64,000 bases of DNA from Terriglobia bacterium (GTDB taxonomy: Bacteria > Acidobacteriota > Terriglobia > Terriglobales > Acidobacteriaceae): contig JAIQEY010000032.1 of NCBI GenBank assembly GCA_020073565.1, forward strand, positions 1-64,000, given 5' to 3'. How positions within the stretch are numbered: the first letter of the stretch is position 1; every line of letters begins with the position of its first letter. Position numbers and translations under genes: made by a program. Of this stretch, positions 9,334 through 18,475 are shown one piece after another. The notes under the pieces were generated by a model that saw only the letters and a program-made list of their open reading frames with translations, made no database searches and was not told where the DNA came from.

Positions 9334-9386
9334 TTAGCAATTAGCCTTTAGCACTCAGCTACTAGCTTCTGGCTCCTAGCTTCTAG
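9334..9386. repeat. TAG-word repeat between purL and purF
   Basis: Imperfect tandem copies of (T)TAGCTTCTAGC / TTAGCCTTTAGC fill the whole gap between the two purine genes. The same word family, arranged as a palindrome, follows rplY at 50249-50273, and a fragment lies at 46349-46368. Confidence 0.7.
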
Positions 9387-11731
9387 CCAGCAACGGACGA
9401 ACTTCCCGGCTCTGATTGCAGCGCCCTTTCCAGGGCGCCTTCGTATGCTTCGCGTAACTCAGCGATGCTGGCTGAAATCGTCGGCTGGCCGTTCATCGCG
9501 ATCTCGACCCGGTCGGACACGGTTTCACCTATCACATCCGCCAGCAAGCCGTACTCCACCGCTGTCTGTTGGATTCGCGCCAGCTGATTCGGGTCGCAAC
9601 TCAGCACGATGCGGCTGGCATCTTCTCCAAAGAGCAGGAATTCAGGGGGCAGGAACTGCTCCGCAATATGAACCTTACAGCCCACCCCAGCCGGCAGCGC
9701 CGATTCGGCCAGTGCCACTGCGAGTCCGCCATCGGAGCAATCATGCGCCGACTCGACCAGTCCCGCGCGGATCATCGCTACCAGCGCCCGTTGCAGCGTG
9801 GCTTCCTTTTCAAGATCGAGCTGAGGGGGATAACCCCAGATCGCGCCCAGGACCTCCTTGGCATACTCGGAGGAGCCAAACTCCGACTCGACGTCCACTG
9901 CATCGCCAGCCTCGTTCCCCCGCAGCAGAACGATCTTTTGCCCAGCCTTGGCGAAGTGCATCTTCGCAGTCTTGTGCACGTCCTCGAGAATGCCCACTAC
10001 TCCAATAACGGGCGTCGGATAAATTCCCTCACCCAGAGTCTCGTTGTAGAAACTCACGTTGCCGCCCGTGATGGGAGTATCGAGTTCCTCGCAGGCCTTG
10101 GTCATGCCGTCAATCACCTGCGAGAACTGCCACATGATGTGAGGCTTCTCAGGATTGCCGAAGTTGAGGCAATTCGTCGCACCGACTGGAGTCGCACCGG
10201 CGCAAGCCACCTTGCGAGCGGCTTCCGCGACCGCGTGCATAGCGCCAAGCCGCGGATCGAGATAGCACCAGCGTCCGTTGCCGTCGAGCGCCATCGCGAG
10301 TCCGCGATCGAGACCTTTGATTCGGATCACGCCAGCATCGCCGGCACCAGGCGCCTCGACCGTATTGGTCTGCACCATGTGGTCGTACTGCTGCCACACC
10401 CAGCGTTTCGAGCAGATATTCGGGCTTGCCAGCAACAGTTTGAGTTGCCCGGTGAAATCGCCGCTTTCAACGAGTTGAATGTGCCCCGGCATGTCACGCT
10501 CCACCGGCGGTTCCCAGCGTGCCAGGGGGCGCTTGTAAACCGGCGCGTCGTCGGTGAGGGCAGAGTTCGGAATCTCCGCAACTACGTTGCCGTGCTCCAG
10601 AACGCGCATCTTTGCGTCTCGGGTGACTCGCCCGACCTCGACCGCGTCCAGTCCCCACTTCTGGAACACGCGAAACACTTCGTCTTCGCGGCCCTTTTGC
10701 GCGACCAGCAGCATGCGCTCCTGCGATTCGCTCAACATGATTTCGTAAGGAGTCATGCCGGTTTCGCGCTGTGGAACGCGGTCGAGTTCGATCTCGATGC
10801 CGGTGCCCCCCCGCGCGCCCATCTCGCAAGTTGAACAAGTAAGACCGGCCGCGCCCATATCCTGAATGCCGACAATCGCGCCGGTCTGCATCGCCTCGAG
10901 ACAGGCTTCCAACAGCAATTTTTCGAGGAACGGATCACCAACTTGAACGTTGGGCCGTTTCGCTTCCGATCCTTCGCTGAACTCCTCGCTCGCCATGGTG
11001 GCGCCATGGATGCCGTCGCGTCCGGTCTTGGCGCCGACGTAGATCACGGGATTGCCCTCGCCCGCCGCCCGCGCGTAGAAAATCTGGTTTCGGCGCACCA
11101 GGCCAAGAGCGAATGCGTTCACCAGCGGATTGCCGGAGTAGCAAGGCTCAAACTTTACCTCTCCCCCCAGGTTAGGCACACCAAAACAGTTTCCATAGGA
11201 AGCCACGCCCGAGACGACGCCTTCCATCACGGAATGATTCTTGTGGATCTCAGCTTGTGTGGGGACGGCCGCGCCCGCCCTCGGTCGTCCGGCCGAGCGA
11301 AGCTCGGCAGCTTCAATCGGCCCAAACCGCAGCGAGTCCATCACCGCCACCGGCCGCGCACCCATCGTGAAAATGTCGCGCAGAATCCCGCCCACACCGG
11401 TAGCGGCACCCTGAAATGGCTCAATAAACGACGGATGGTTATGCGATTCGATCTTGAATGCACAGGCCCAGCCGTCACCGATATCAATGATGCCGGCATT
11501 CTCGCCTGGCCCCTGCACGACCAGCTTGCTGCGCGTCGGCAGGCGCTTCAAGTGCACGCGCGAGGACTTGTAGGAGCAGTGCTCGCTCCACATCACGCTG
11601 AAGATGCCGAGCTCGGTCCGCGTGGGTTCGCGTCCACCGAGCAGCTGCTTGATTTTCTCGAATTCGTCAGGCGTGAGACCGTGCTCCCGGATCATCTCGG
11701 GGGTAATGACAAGTATCGCGGTGGTGGTCAT
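9383..11731 (-). CDS. purL: Phosphoribosylformylglycinamidine synthase subunit PurL (small type)
   Basis: A 782-residue synthetase subunit that converts FGAR to FGAM in purine synthesis; at this length it needs separate PurQ and PurS partners, which are not in the window. Motifs: [10 protein letters not shown] at 49-58, [17 protein letters not shown] near 86-101 and [16 protein letters not shown] near 114-129. Between SLRFG (133-137) and the conserved [13 protein letters not shown] block (169-181) is an extra segment, about residues 142-160, encoded by a palindromic repeat (11254-11308) also seen before xseA and der. The reading frame continues across it and later motifs are intact. ATG at 11731; the gene is first in a purL-purF unit. 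Confidence 0.96.
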   Translation of the reverse strand: MTTTAILVITPEMIREHGLTPDEFEKIKQLLGGREPTRTELGIFSVMWSEHCSYKSSRVHLKRLPTRSKLVVQGPGENAGIIDIGDGWACAFKIESHNHPSFIEPFQGAATGVGGILRDIFTMGARPVAVMDSLRFGPIEAAELRSAGRPRAGAAVPTQAEIHKNHSVMEGVVSGVASYGNCFGVPNLGGEVKFEPCYSGNPLVNAFALGLVRRNQIFYARAAGEGNPVIYVGAKTGRDGIHGATMASEEFSEGSEAKRPNVQVGDPFLEKLLLEACLEAMQTGAIVGIQDMGAAGLTCSTCEMGARGGTGIEIELDRVPQRETGMTPYEIMLSESQERMLLVAQKGREDEVFRVFQKWGLDAVEVGRVTRDAKMRVLEHGNVVAEIPNSALTDDAPVYKRPLARWEPPVERDMPGHIQLVESGDFTGQLKLLLASPNICSKRWVWQQYDHMVQTNTVEAPGAGDAGVIRIKGLDRGLAMALDGNGRWCYLDPRLGAMHAVAEAARKVACAGATPVGATNCLNFGNPEKPHIMWQFSQVIDGMTKACEELDTPITGGNVSFYNETLGEGIYPTPVIGVVGILEDVHKTAKMHFAKAGQKIVLLRGNEAGDAVDVESEFGSSEYAKEVLGAIWGYPPQLDLEKEATLQRALVAMIRAGLVESAHDCSDGGLAVALAESALPAGVGCKVHIAEQFLPPEFLLFGEDASRIVLSCDPNQLARIQQTAVEYGLLADVIGETVSDRVEIAMNGQPTISASIAELREAYEGALERALQSEPGSSSVAG
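11254..11308 (-). repeat. In-frame repeat insertion inside purL (family C)
   Basis: Contains GCCGAGCgaaGCTCGGC (11292-11308), then GGAC and GGCGGnCGTCCC-type halves, matching the element at 59337-59384 upstream of xseA and the fragment at 54594-54612 upstream of der. It encodes an extra loop of about 19 residues in PurL. Confidence 0.7.
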
Positions 11732-11822
11732 GATGGGGAATCTCTATTTTCGCATCTCAACCGACTTTGCGCATGCTTATTCGTTCAATGCCCCGTGATG
11801 ACAGTTCCCCTGCCTTTTCGCT

Positions 11823-12130
11823 ATGCTTCCCGACACCATGAGCAGCGCTGCCATAGAATCGCCCACAGACCGCGACCCAGAACTGAGTTGGACCCGTAAC
11901 GGGATGCTCGCCGTGTGCGGCATTGCCCTCGCCAGCTTCGTAGTGCACTGGATCTTCAACGGCCGCTATGGCTACTTCCGCGACGAATTTGACTACATAG
12001 CCTGCGGTATGTGGGGACAACGCCGGACAATCCGTACGCACTGGGAAAAAATCTGACCGTCTTCCTCTGCCACGGCTTCAAGCACGGGACGCTGGCCCAG
12101 GTCTGGCCGCATATGAAGAGGTGGCGCTAG
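11823..12130 (+). pseudogene. Glycosyltransferase (GT39/ArnT-like) remnant with a large internal deletion
   Basis: The first frame encodes about 60 residues ending in FNGRYGYFRDEFDYIACG, the N-terminal membrane segment and first loop of the ArnT/GT39-like membrane glycosyltransferases common in Acidobacteriota. It soon reaches a stop at 12054. From about 12029, in another frame, the DNA reads DNPYALGKNLTVFLC and continues to VWPHMKRWR and a stop at 12128-12130, which looks like the C-terminus of the same kind of protein. The roughly 400-500 residues that should lie between are missing. I therefore read it as a gene whose middle was deleted, leaving both ends. Its tail overlaps the 3' end of the minus-strand gene that follows. 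Confidence 0.65.
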
Positions 12131-12749
12131 CTTTGGTGTCCGGGATCGAAGGGTGGGTTCCAAGAGCCAAGAGCGCAAGCGCTGCCGCCGTCTTGTGGTC
12201 CGCGCTCCAAGGCGCACCCAGCGATTTCCGCAAGGCGTCCACTTCTTTTCGCAACCCTGCTTCTGGGAGACCCCAAGCGCCCGCGGCGCGAGACCAGACT
12301 TCGCGTTCGCGCGTGGCGGTGACGGTCAACCCGCGGCTCTCACAGGCCAAGACGATCGCCTGCTGAAACAAGGCACCTTCCGCGGTGTGAATCAGAGCGT
12401 GTGATCGAAGTATCCCGGACAGGTCATCCGGGACCACGGTGGAGCCGGAAGGAATTCCGCAAACGCCTGCCTTGGCCCCGCGTGCATCGAGTTCGCGCAG
12501 GATACTCCTGATCGCGACTCGCGCGGTCTTCTGCGCGGCCTCTCGTGCACGACTCACGAGTGCGGTTGCTCGCGAGAGAGGCAGTTCAGCCGCCTCGTGG
12601 TACACGAAGCGAGGCACTGATTCGTCGGGCGGCAACAACTCCACGCGCCCCCGAAACAACACCTGAATTTCATTCGGATGGCCGGCCACCGCCACCGCCA
12701 TGGCCCAGCCTGTGTGAAGTTTGAATCCTAGTGCCGCGCGCACCGCCAT
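12078..12749 (-). CDS. Conserved hypothetical protein, possibly RNase H/RuvC-like fold
   Basis: A 223-residue soluble protein without signal peptide or membrane segment. I do not recognise a named family. Visible features: an N-terminal strand with GFKLHTGWAMAVAVAG, a GVCGIPSGS segment near residue 97 and a HALIHTAEGALFQQA helix near 116-130. The opening strand with a small-residue turn and the later acidic and histidine positions recall RNase H-like (RuvC/UPF0081) folds, but this is a weak inference. The last 20 residues overlap the glycosyltransferase remnant and may be a poorly conserved tail. It is divergent from selB, with 72 bases between starts and no clear ribosome binding site. Confidence 0.7.
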   Translation of the reverse strand: MAVRAALGFKLHTGWAMAVAVAGHPNEIQVLFRGRVELLPPDESVPRFVYHEAAELPLSRATALVSRAREAAQKTARVAIRSILRELDARGAKAGVCGIPSGSTVVPDDLSGILRSHALIHTAEGALFQQAIVLACESRGLTVTATREREVWSRAAGAWGLPEAGLRKEVDALRKSLGAPWSADHKTAAALALLALGTHPSIPDTKASATSSYAARPGPASRA

Positions 12750-12821
12750 GCGCGAAGTCTACTGGCCTGATGAATGCTCGGCAACCTCCGGCCCCAAAGC
12801 CTGCCACTATACTGTTTTCGC

Positions 12822-14714
12822 ATGAAGTCGGTCATCGTAGGTACCGCCGGACACATCGATCACGGCAAAACTTCGCTGGTCAAAGCCCTGACCGGCATCG
12901 ATGCCGACCGCCTCGAAGAAGAAAAACGCCGCGGCATCACCATCGATATCGGATTTGCACACCTCGAATTACCCGCGCCCAACGGCGAAACGCTGCGCCT
13001 CGGTTTTGTCGATGTCCCCGGCCACGAGCGCTTCGTCCGCAACATGCTTGCGGGGGTCGGCGGCATCGACCTCGTGGTGCTCGTCATTGCTGCCGATGAA
13101 GGCATCAAGCCGCAGACCCGCGAACACTTTGATATCTGCCGCCTGCTGGCAGTCCGGCGCGGGATGACCGTCTTAACCAAATCCGACGCGGTGGACCGCG
13201 ACACGCTCGAAGTCGTGCGTCTGGAGGTGGAAGACTTTTTACGAGGCTCGTTTCTCGATCCCACCAGTTCGCCTATCGTAGCCGCCAGTTCGCTGACCGG
13301 CGCCGGTCTTGATGAAGTGAAGAAGGCGCTCGCCAAAATCGCATCCGAGGTCACCACAAAAGACTCGACCGCCCTTGCCCGCCTCCCGATCGATCGCGTC
13401 TTCACCATGAAAGGTTTCGGGACCGTTGTAACTGGAACGCTGGTGTCGGGAACGGTCCGGAGGGAAGAAGAACTCGAAGTTTTCCCCGGCCGCAAGCGCG
13501 TCCGGGTGCGTGGCGTGCAAGTGCATGGTTCATCGTCCGACGAGGCTATAGCCGGACAACGCACCGCGCTGAACCTCGCCGGAGTGTCTACCGAAGACTT
13601 GGCACGCGGGATGACGTTGGCGAACATCGACACTTTTCGTTCCACCACACGCGTCGACACGTTGCTTTCTCTACTTCCCACCGCCAAGCCGCTCAAAGAA
13701 GGAGCACGCGTTCACTTCCACGCCTACACGATGGAGACGATCGTCGAAGCGAGGCTGTATGGAGCGAAAGAACGGAAGCCGGGCGAGGAGGCCTACGCGC
13801 AGTTACGATTGGCCGAGCCTGCATTGGTGTTGCCAGGCGACCGCTTCATCCTGCGCCAGCTTTCCCCCGTCGTTACGATTGGAGGCGGAGTTGTTCTGGA
13901 CGCCCTCCCTCCCGCCCGCAAACGCTCACCGGAAGTGGCCGCCGCATTTCTAAAAGTCATGAGGGAAGGCTCTCCACTGGAGATGCTCTCCGCGCGTGTG
14001 GCGAGGCGAGGCGCGACGGGGTTGCCCTTACAGGATCTACCCACCGAGATGAATCTGAGGCAGCAAGATGCCGCGAAACTGACGGCACCGGCCGGACTCC
14101 AATGGTGCAATCAGATCCTTGTTTCCCAGGTCGCTTTTGCCCAGGCCAAGGCCGACGTTGTGAAGATCGTCCAAGCATTTCACGATGTGAACCCCTTGGT
14201 TTCCGCGATCAGCAAGGAAGAGTTGCGTGACCGCTCGAACCTTGGCTCCGACGTTTTCTACGCGGTGCTCGCCAAGCTGGCCGAAGAAAAAAAGCTCGAG
14301 ATCGCCGGAGAACAAGCCCGCATCCCCGGCCGTGGCGTGGTCATGAAAGACGAGGAATCGGAATCAAAGAAAATTATCGAGCAGGCTTTCGCTTCCGCAG
14401 GGTTGAAAGTGCCGTCGCTGAAAGAAGTGTTGTCAGGGCTGAAAGTGGATAAACTGCGGGCCCAGAAGATTGTCACGCTTCTGCTCCGCGACAAAGTTCT
14501 GATCAAGATTTCCGAGGAACTCGTCTTTCACCAGAACGCGCTCGCGGATCTTCGTCAGAAGATCACAGCACTCAAGAGCGCAACTCCAAGAATTGACGTG
14601 GCTCGCTTCAAAGACCTGACCGGAGTAACCCGCAAATACGCAATCCCGTTGCTCGAATACTTGGATCGGGAACGAGTGACGCGGCGGGTAGGCGACGAGA
14701 GAGTCATTCTTTAA
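12822..14714 (+). CDS. selB: Selenocysteine-specific elongation factor SelB
   Basis: A 630-residue translational GTPase that delivers Sec-tRNA to UGA codons marked by a SECIS hairpin. The G domain starts at once: [11 protein letters not shown] at 7-17 (G1), [14 protein letters not shown] (G2), DVPGHERFV (G3) and TKSD (G4). Beta-barrel domains follow, and the last roughly 200 residues form the winged-helix domains that bind the SECIS element, which separates SelB from EF-Tu. ATG at 12822 is preferred over the upstream in-frame start at 12774 because homology begins here. No selA, selD, tRNA-Sec or selenoprotein is in the window, so selenocysteine use is implied but not shown. The TAA stop is formed by the start of the palindromic repeat that follows. 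Confidence 0.93.
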   Translation: MKSVIVGTAGHIDHGKTSLVKALTGIDADRLEEEKRRGITIDIGFAHLELPAPNGETLRLGFVDVPGHERFVRNMLAGVGGIDLVVLVIAADEGIKPQTREHFDICRLLAVRRGMTVLTKSDAVDRDTLEVVRLEVEDFLRGSFLDPTSSPIVAASSLTGAGLDEVKKALAKIASEVTTKDSTALARLPIDRVFTMKGFGTVVTGTLVSGTVRREEELEVFPGRKRVRVRGVQVHGSSSDEAIAGQRTALNLAGVSTEDLARGMTLANIDTFRSTTRVDTLLSLLPTAKPLKEGARVHFHAYTMETIVEARLYGAKERKPGEEAYAQLRLAEPALVLPGDRFILRQLSPVVTIGGGVVLDALPPARKRSPEVAAAFLKVMREGSPLEMLSARVARRGATGLPLQDLPTEMNLRQQDAAKLTAPAGLQWCNQILVSQVAFAQAKADVVKIVQAFHDVNPLVSAISKEELRDRSNLGSDVFYAVLAKLAEEKKLEIAGEQARIPGRGVVMKDEESESKKIIEQAFASAGLKVPSLKEVLSGLKVDKLRAQKIVTLLLRDKVLIKISEELVFHQNALADLRQKITALKSATPRIDVARFKDLTGVTRKYAIPLLEYLDRERVTRRVGDERVIL

Positions 14715-14800
14715 CCACAGAGGACACAGAGTTCCACAGAGGAACATCGCAAACGCAGGTAGGTCGCCTTCCTCTGTGATCCCCTGTGTCCTCTGTGGTT
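14713..14800. terminator. Perfect 17-bp inverted repeat between convergent selB and AhpD-like gene (family D)
   Basis: AACCACAGAGGACACAG (14713-14729) is exactly complementary to 14784-14800. The outer ends read TTAACC and GGTTAG, so the element supplies the TAA stop of selB and, on the other strand, the TAA stop of the AhpD-like gene. A run of six T follows the right arm. It looks like a two-way terminator. The same word family occurs at 36853-36888 and inside der (55163-55212). Confidence 0.75.
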
Positions 14801-15326
14801 AGATTTTTTCTTCCGGAAATTCCAGCGGCAGATCCAGGGGCCCTGTGACCCGATTCGTCAGATTCGCCAGACCGATCAGCATGTGCAGGTCAACGATCTG
14901 CTCGTCAGAGAAATGCTTCTTAAGTTCCGAGAAGTCGGCATCCGTAGCCCCATCCGGAGTGCGCGTGAGTTTTTCCGTATAGCGCAGCGCAGCTTGCTCT
15001 TTCTCGCCAAACGACGAGTAGTTGCCCGCTTTGAGCATCTTCATCTCATCCGGCGTCAATCCGGCACGCTTGGCTCCCTGAATGTGGTGCTGCGTGCAAT
15101 AGTGACATCCATTGATCAGCGAAGTGCGAAGGTAAACCGCCTCATACAATTTGCGTTCGAGCGAGCGCCCCACGTTCGCATAAGAGCTCAGAAAGGTGCC
15201 AAGCATCGCAGGCCGGTGAGCCAGCGCCTTCTGAATGCTGCCGGGCTTGCCCTTGAGCTTCCCGTCGTAGATCTCTTTCACTTCCGGGCTGGCGTGCTCC
15301 GGTTCAATCAAGCTGATGCGTGCCAT
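14799..15326 (-). CDS. Carboxymuconolactone decarboxylase / AhpD-like protein
   Basis: A 176-residue all-helical protein of the AhpD-like superfamily. The core motif is NGCHYCTQHHIQGAKRAG with Cys74 and Cys77 (CxxC) and nearby histidines, the redox centre of alkylhydroperoxidase-like members. The later segments FGEKEQAALRYTEKLT and LIGLANLTNRV are typical of the peroxidase-related subgroup, which probably reduces peroxides or alkyl hydroperoxides in the cytoplasm. ATG at 15326 is chosen because an AGGAGG site lies 7 bases upstream and homology starts at MARISLIEP, although the frame is open to 15512. It converges on selB. The substrate cannot be told. Confidence 0.88.
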   Translation of the reverse strand: MARISLIEPEHASPEVKEIYDGKLKGKPGSIQKALAHRPAMLGTFLSSYANVGRSLERKLYEAVYLRTSLINGCHYCTQHHIQGAKRAGLTPDEMKMLKAGNYSSFGEKEQAALRYTEKLTRTPDGATDADFSELKKHFSDEQIVDLHMLIGLANLTNRVTGPLDLPLEFPEEKI

Positions 15327-15386
15327 CCAATCGCCTCCTCGCTGCGCACTTATAATAACTAGATTCGGAAGGGTGCGTTTAGACGC

Positions 15387-16787
15387 ATGAATCGCGTTCG
15401 AATTATCGGGGCGGGTCTGGCTGGATCGGAGGCCGCATGGCAATGCGTGCGCCGCGGCGTTCCCGTCGATCTGTTCGAGATGCGCCCCGTGCGGACGACT
15501 CCCGCTCATCAAACAGCGGAGTTCGCGGAACTGGTTTGCTCGAACTCGCTCAAGTCTGACAGCGAAAACACCGCTCCCTGGCTGTTGAAAGAGGAAATGC
15601 GGCGTGCCGGATCACTGCTGCTGGAAATCGCACGCGAAACCTCAGTTCCTGCTGGACATGCCCTGGCGGTCGATCGCCGTGAGTTTTCCCGCAAAGTGAC
15701 GGAGGCAATCGCTCGCGAGCCGCTGATCAACGTCCGGCGGGAAGAAGTGGCGCAAATCGACGACGGCCAGATCACCGTCATTGCCACCGGGCCCCTCACC
15801 TCGGACGCACTGTCGGCGGAGATCCAGAGGTTGAGCTTGTCTCCTCCATCGGAAGGAGAGAGCACTTCAGACCTTTCGCGGGCAGGAGTGCCCGCGCCAC
15901 ACAACCTGTATTTCTACGATTCCATCAGCCCCATCGTCGAAGCCGACTCCATTAACATGGACCGGGTGTACATGGCCGCCCGCTACGACAAAGGCTCAGC
16001 CGACTACATCAACTGCCCCATGTCTAGGGAAGAGTACGACGCGTTCTATGATGCGCTGCTCGCTGCGCAGTCCGTGGAAGGAAAAGAGTGGGAGAAACTG
16101 AATTACTTCGAAGGCTGTCTGCCCATCGAAGAGATTGCCCGCCGCGGCCGCGACACGTTGCGCTTCGGCCCGATGAAACCAGTCGGCCTGATCAACCCGC
16201 GCACCGGCAAGATGCCCTACGCCGTCGTGCAACTTCGCCAGGAGAACCTGCGCGCCGATTCTTACAACCTCGTCGGCTTCCAGAATCACCTCAAGTTCGC
16301 CGAGCAGGCACGAGTGCTCCGCCTGATCCCCGGCCTCGAAGACGCCCGCTTTCTGCGCTACGGCCAGATCCACCGCAATACGTACATCAACGCTCCCACT
16401 CTGCTGACCGCAACGCTGCAAATGAAGCAACATCCGCGCACGCTGTTTGCCGGCCAGATTTGTGGAGTCGAAGGCTATGTTGAATCGATTGCCACCGGAC
16501 TGATGGCGGGCGTCCATGCGGCGGCTCTGGCGTCGGGCAGCGAGCCTGTGCCCCCGCCGCGCGCAACGGCATTCGGAAGTCTCATGCACTACATCACGCA
16601 AGCCGACGCGAAGAACTTTCAGCCCGCTAACATCACCTTCGATCTGCTGCCCGCGCTGGCAACGCGGATTCGTGACCGCAAGGAGCGCCATCGCCAGCAA
16701 TGCGAATGGGCTCTCGGCGAGTTCGCCCGCTGGCTCAGCCAGCTTCGCGACATACCCATCCCGCCGCCCGCGGAAGTTCCTGCTTGA
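15387..16787 (+). CDS. trmFO: FAD- and folate-dependent tRNA (uracil-54) C5-methyltransferase
   Basis: A 466-residue flavoprotein that makes ribothymidine at position 54 of tRNA using methylene-tetrahydrofolate. FAD-binding GAGLAGSE is at 8-15, the conserved ELVCSNSLKSD block puts one catalytic cysteine at residue 51, and FEGCLPIEE puts the other at 244. The spacing of 193 exceeds the 173 I recall for B. subtilis (Cys53/Cys226). The excess of about 20 fits an extra segment at residues 151-172 just before LYFYDSISPIVEA, whose DNA (15877-15902) is a family A repeat arm. The frame is intact. ATG at 15387, 60 bases from the divergent AhpD-like gene. Confidence 0.96.
   Translation: MNRVRIIGAGLAGSEAAWQCVRRGVPVDLFEMRPVRTTPAHQTAEFAELVCSNSLKSDSENTAPWLLKEEMRRAGSLLLEIARETSVPAGHALAVDRREFSRKVTEAIAREPLINVRREEVAQIDDGQITVIATGPLTSDALSAEIQRLSLSPPSEGESTSDLSRAGVPAPHNLYFYDSISPIVEADSINMDRVYMAARYDKGSADYINCPMSREEYDAFYDALLAAQSVEGKEWEKLNYFEGCLPIEEIARRGRDTLRFGPMKPVGLINPRTGKMPYAVVQLRQENLRADSYNLVGFQNHLKFAEQARVLRLIPGLEDARFLRYGQIHRNTYINAPTLLTATLQMKQHPRTLFAGQICGVEGYVESIATGLMAGVHAAALASGSEPVPPPRATAFGSLMHYITQADAKNFQPANITFDLLPALATRIRDRKERHRQQCEWALGEFARWLSQLRDIPIPPPAEVPA
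15838..15902 (+). repeat. In-frame repeat insertion inside trmFO (family A half-palindrome)
   Basis: 15877-15902 reads CGCGGGCAGGAGTGCCCGCG followed by CCACAC, the same arm as in prmC, moeA and the intergenic palindromes. With the preceding bases it encodes residues 151-172, ending in GVPAPH; in prmC the matching residues end in GVSAPH. Confidence 0.78.
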
Positions 16788-16838
16788 CCCATTTCTCGCG
16801 CCGCTTTAGGGTGCAAGTGTTCGAAACGAGGTTTCACC

Positions 16839-17960
16839 GTGTCGATCTCAGCCGTTGATTGCGTCCAACCCGCCATTCGGCATGCTCGGGAACAGCTTTT
16901 TACCCACTTCCGCTGGGGGCAGTGGTCACGCCTGGCACTCGTCGGGATTCTGGCGGCGGAATTGCGCGCGGGCGGATGCAATTTCGGGAATTTCGGTCAA
17001 GTCATGTCTCACCCCCAAACGCGCGGAGACGAGTTCCTGCCGACCGGGTTTCCGCGCGGGTTTCCGCAGGTTGACCCCACGCATCTGAGCCAGTTCATCG
17101 GACTCATCATGGCGGCCATCTTCGTTGTCATGGTCGTCGGTTTCATTTTCCTCTACATCAGCAGCGTCTTCCGCTTCATTCTGTTCGATTCCGTTCTCCA
17201 GCGGCGGTGCTCGATTGGAGAAGGGTGGCAACGCTGGCGCCGCGCGGGCGGCCGGTTCTTTCTCTGGCAGTTGGTCTTCCAGATTTCGGCCGGATTGTTG
17301 TTCCTGTTTCTGATTGGCGTTCCGGTCGCGATTGCCGCGGCCGCGGGATGGATACAAAACCCGCAGCAGGCTTTGGGCAGGATGATTGTTGGCGGCATCC
17401 TGCTCTTGGGCTTGTTCATATTGTTTGTGGTTGCGGCCGTCGTAGTACAAGTGCTGGCCAGGGATTTCCTGGTGCCCATCATGGCGCTGGAAGGCTTGGA
17501 CTTCGCCGATGGCTGGAGCCGCTTGCTGGCAATCATGCGTCCGGAACCGGGAAAGTACGTCGTCTACCTGCTGCTGAAACTCGTACTCTCGATCGCGGCA
17601 GCAATTCTGTTCGGGATCATCGCAATTTTTCCAGCCCTCGCCGTCATCATTCCCGCCGTCGTTCTCTTCTTGGTGGGCAAAGCGGCCGGGCTGGGATGGA
17701 ACGTCACGACCATCAGCCTGGCGGTGATCTTGGGAACCATCCTCCTGCTGATCTTGATTTACCTAATTGCGCTCGTCAGCGTCCCGGCCACGGTGTTCTT
17801 CCCCGCGTACTCGATTTATTTCTTCGCCGCCAGATATCCGAACCTTGATTCGCTCCTCCATCCGGCACCACCACCTGCGGCGCCGGCACCACCCACGGTT
17901 CCGGAGTCTTCGCCGCCCGAGCCACCTCCGCTGCCGCCATCGCCTGAGCTAATCGGTTGA
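16839..17960 (+). CDS. Multi-pass membrane protein of unknown function, proline-rich tail
   Basis: A 373-residue protein with about six hydrophobic segments (around residues 86-108, 143-168, 184-208, 240-262, 265-283 and 289-318), so an integral inner-membrane protein. The layout resembles the family of uncharacterised prokaryotic membrane proteins annotated DUF7544, in which a helical N-terminus (IRHAREQLFTHFRWGQW) precedes the membrane part. The last 35 residues are almost only proline, alanine, glutamate and serine. GTG at 16839 starts the frame 51 bases after trmFO, so co-transcription is possible. Function unknown. Confidence 0.78.
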   Translation: MSISAVDCVQPAIRHAREQLFTHFRWGQWSRLALVGILAAELRAGGCNFGNFGQVMSHPQTRGDEFLPTGFPRGFPQVDPTHLSQFIGLIMAAIFVVMVVGFIFLYISSVFRFILFDSVLQRRCSIGEGWQRWRRAGGRFFLWQLVFQISAGLLFLFLIGVPVAIAAAAGWIQNPQQALGRMIVGGILLLGLFILFVVAAVVVQVLARDFLVPIMALEGLDFADGWSRLLAIMRPEPGKYVVYLLLKLVLSIAAAILFGIIAIFPALAVIIPAVVLFLVGKAAGLGWNVTTISLAVILGTILLLILIYLIALVSVPATVFFPAYSIYFFAARYPNLDSLLHPAPPPAAPAPPTVPESSPPEPPPLPPSPELIG

Positions 17961-17989
17961 GGCCTGCGGCGGTGGCTAGTGTCCTCGAC

Positions 17990-18475
17990 TCACTTGAGCG
18001 GCACTTCTTGTTCCACCAGTAACAGCCACTTGCCATTGCGCCGGACCCAGATGTCGGAGCTCCAATAACGCCCGGAGATGTCCTGCCCAGCGTAGGTTTC
18101 GTGCATCGTCAAGACATCGCTGACTAGAATCAAGTCGTGACTCAAGCGCTTTACTTGCTGCCGCTCCACGTGCAGATCCACAAGATGAATCTTGGGGAAC
18201 TCCCGCTTGAGTGCCGAGAAGTCCCATTGCTCGTCCGCGGCAAACCCCGAGTAGTCCGGCGCGACGATCTTCTCCAGCGCAGCCCAGTCCTGTCGCAGGT
18301 AGACCTCGGTGAGTTGGTCATCCAGTGCCGCTCCTTCTGCTGAGCTATCTGCGGATTGAGGACTCGGCGCCTGGGAGCCCGTAAAGATAGTCGCAGCTCC
18401 CAGCAGCAGGGACGCCATTGTCAAGATGCCTGGAATGAATCTACGGGCTCCAGAGGTCATGGTTTGCCCGCGCAT
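17990..18475 (-). CDS. Exported NTF2-like (SnoaL/DUF4440) protein
   Basis: A 161-residue protein with an N-terminal hydrophobic signal or anchor (about residues 14-33), then a roughly 115-residue NTF2-like cone fold: LDDQLTEVYLRQDWAALEKIVAPDYSGF, HDLILVSDVLTMHETY and YWSSDIWVRRNGKWLLL. The final RxGKWLLVxxQ strand is typical of the DUF4440/SnoaL-like group. Members are small-ligand binders or enzymes of varied function; none can be chosen here. Its ATG follows the stop codon of the upstream TPR gene directly, so the two are cotranscribed and probably translationally coupled. Confidence 0.8.
   Translation of the reverse strand: MRGQTMTSGARRFIPGILTMASLLLGAATIFTGSQAPSPQSADSSAEGAALDDQLTEVYLRQDWAALEKIVAPDYSGFAADEQWDFSALKREFPKIHLVDLHVERQQVKRLSHDLILVSDVLTMHETYAGQDISGRYWSSDIWVRRNGKWLLLVEQEVPLK

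Noticed and set aside
9569-10834. 421-codon plus-strand frame
   Set aside because: Antisense to purL; no motif, and purL is unambiguous.
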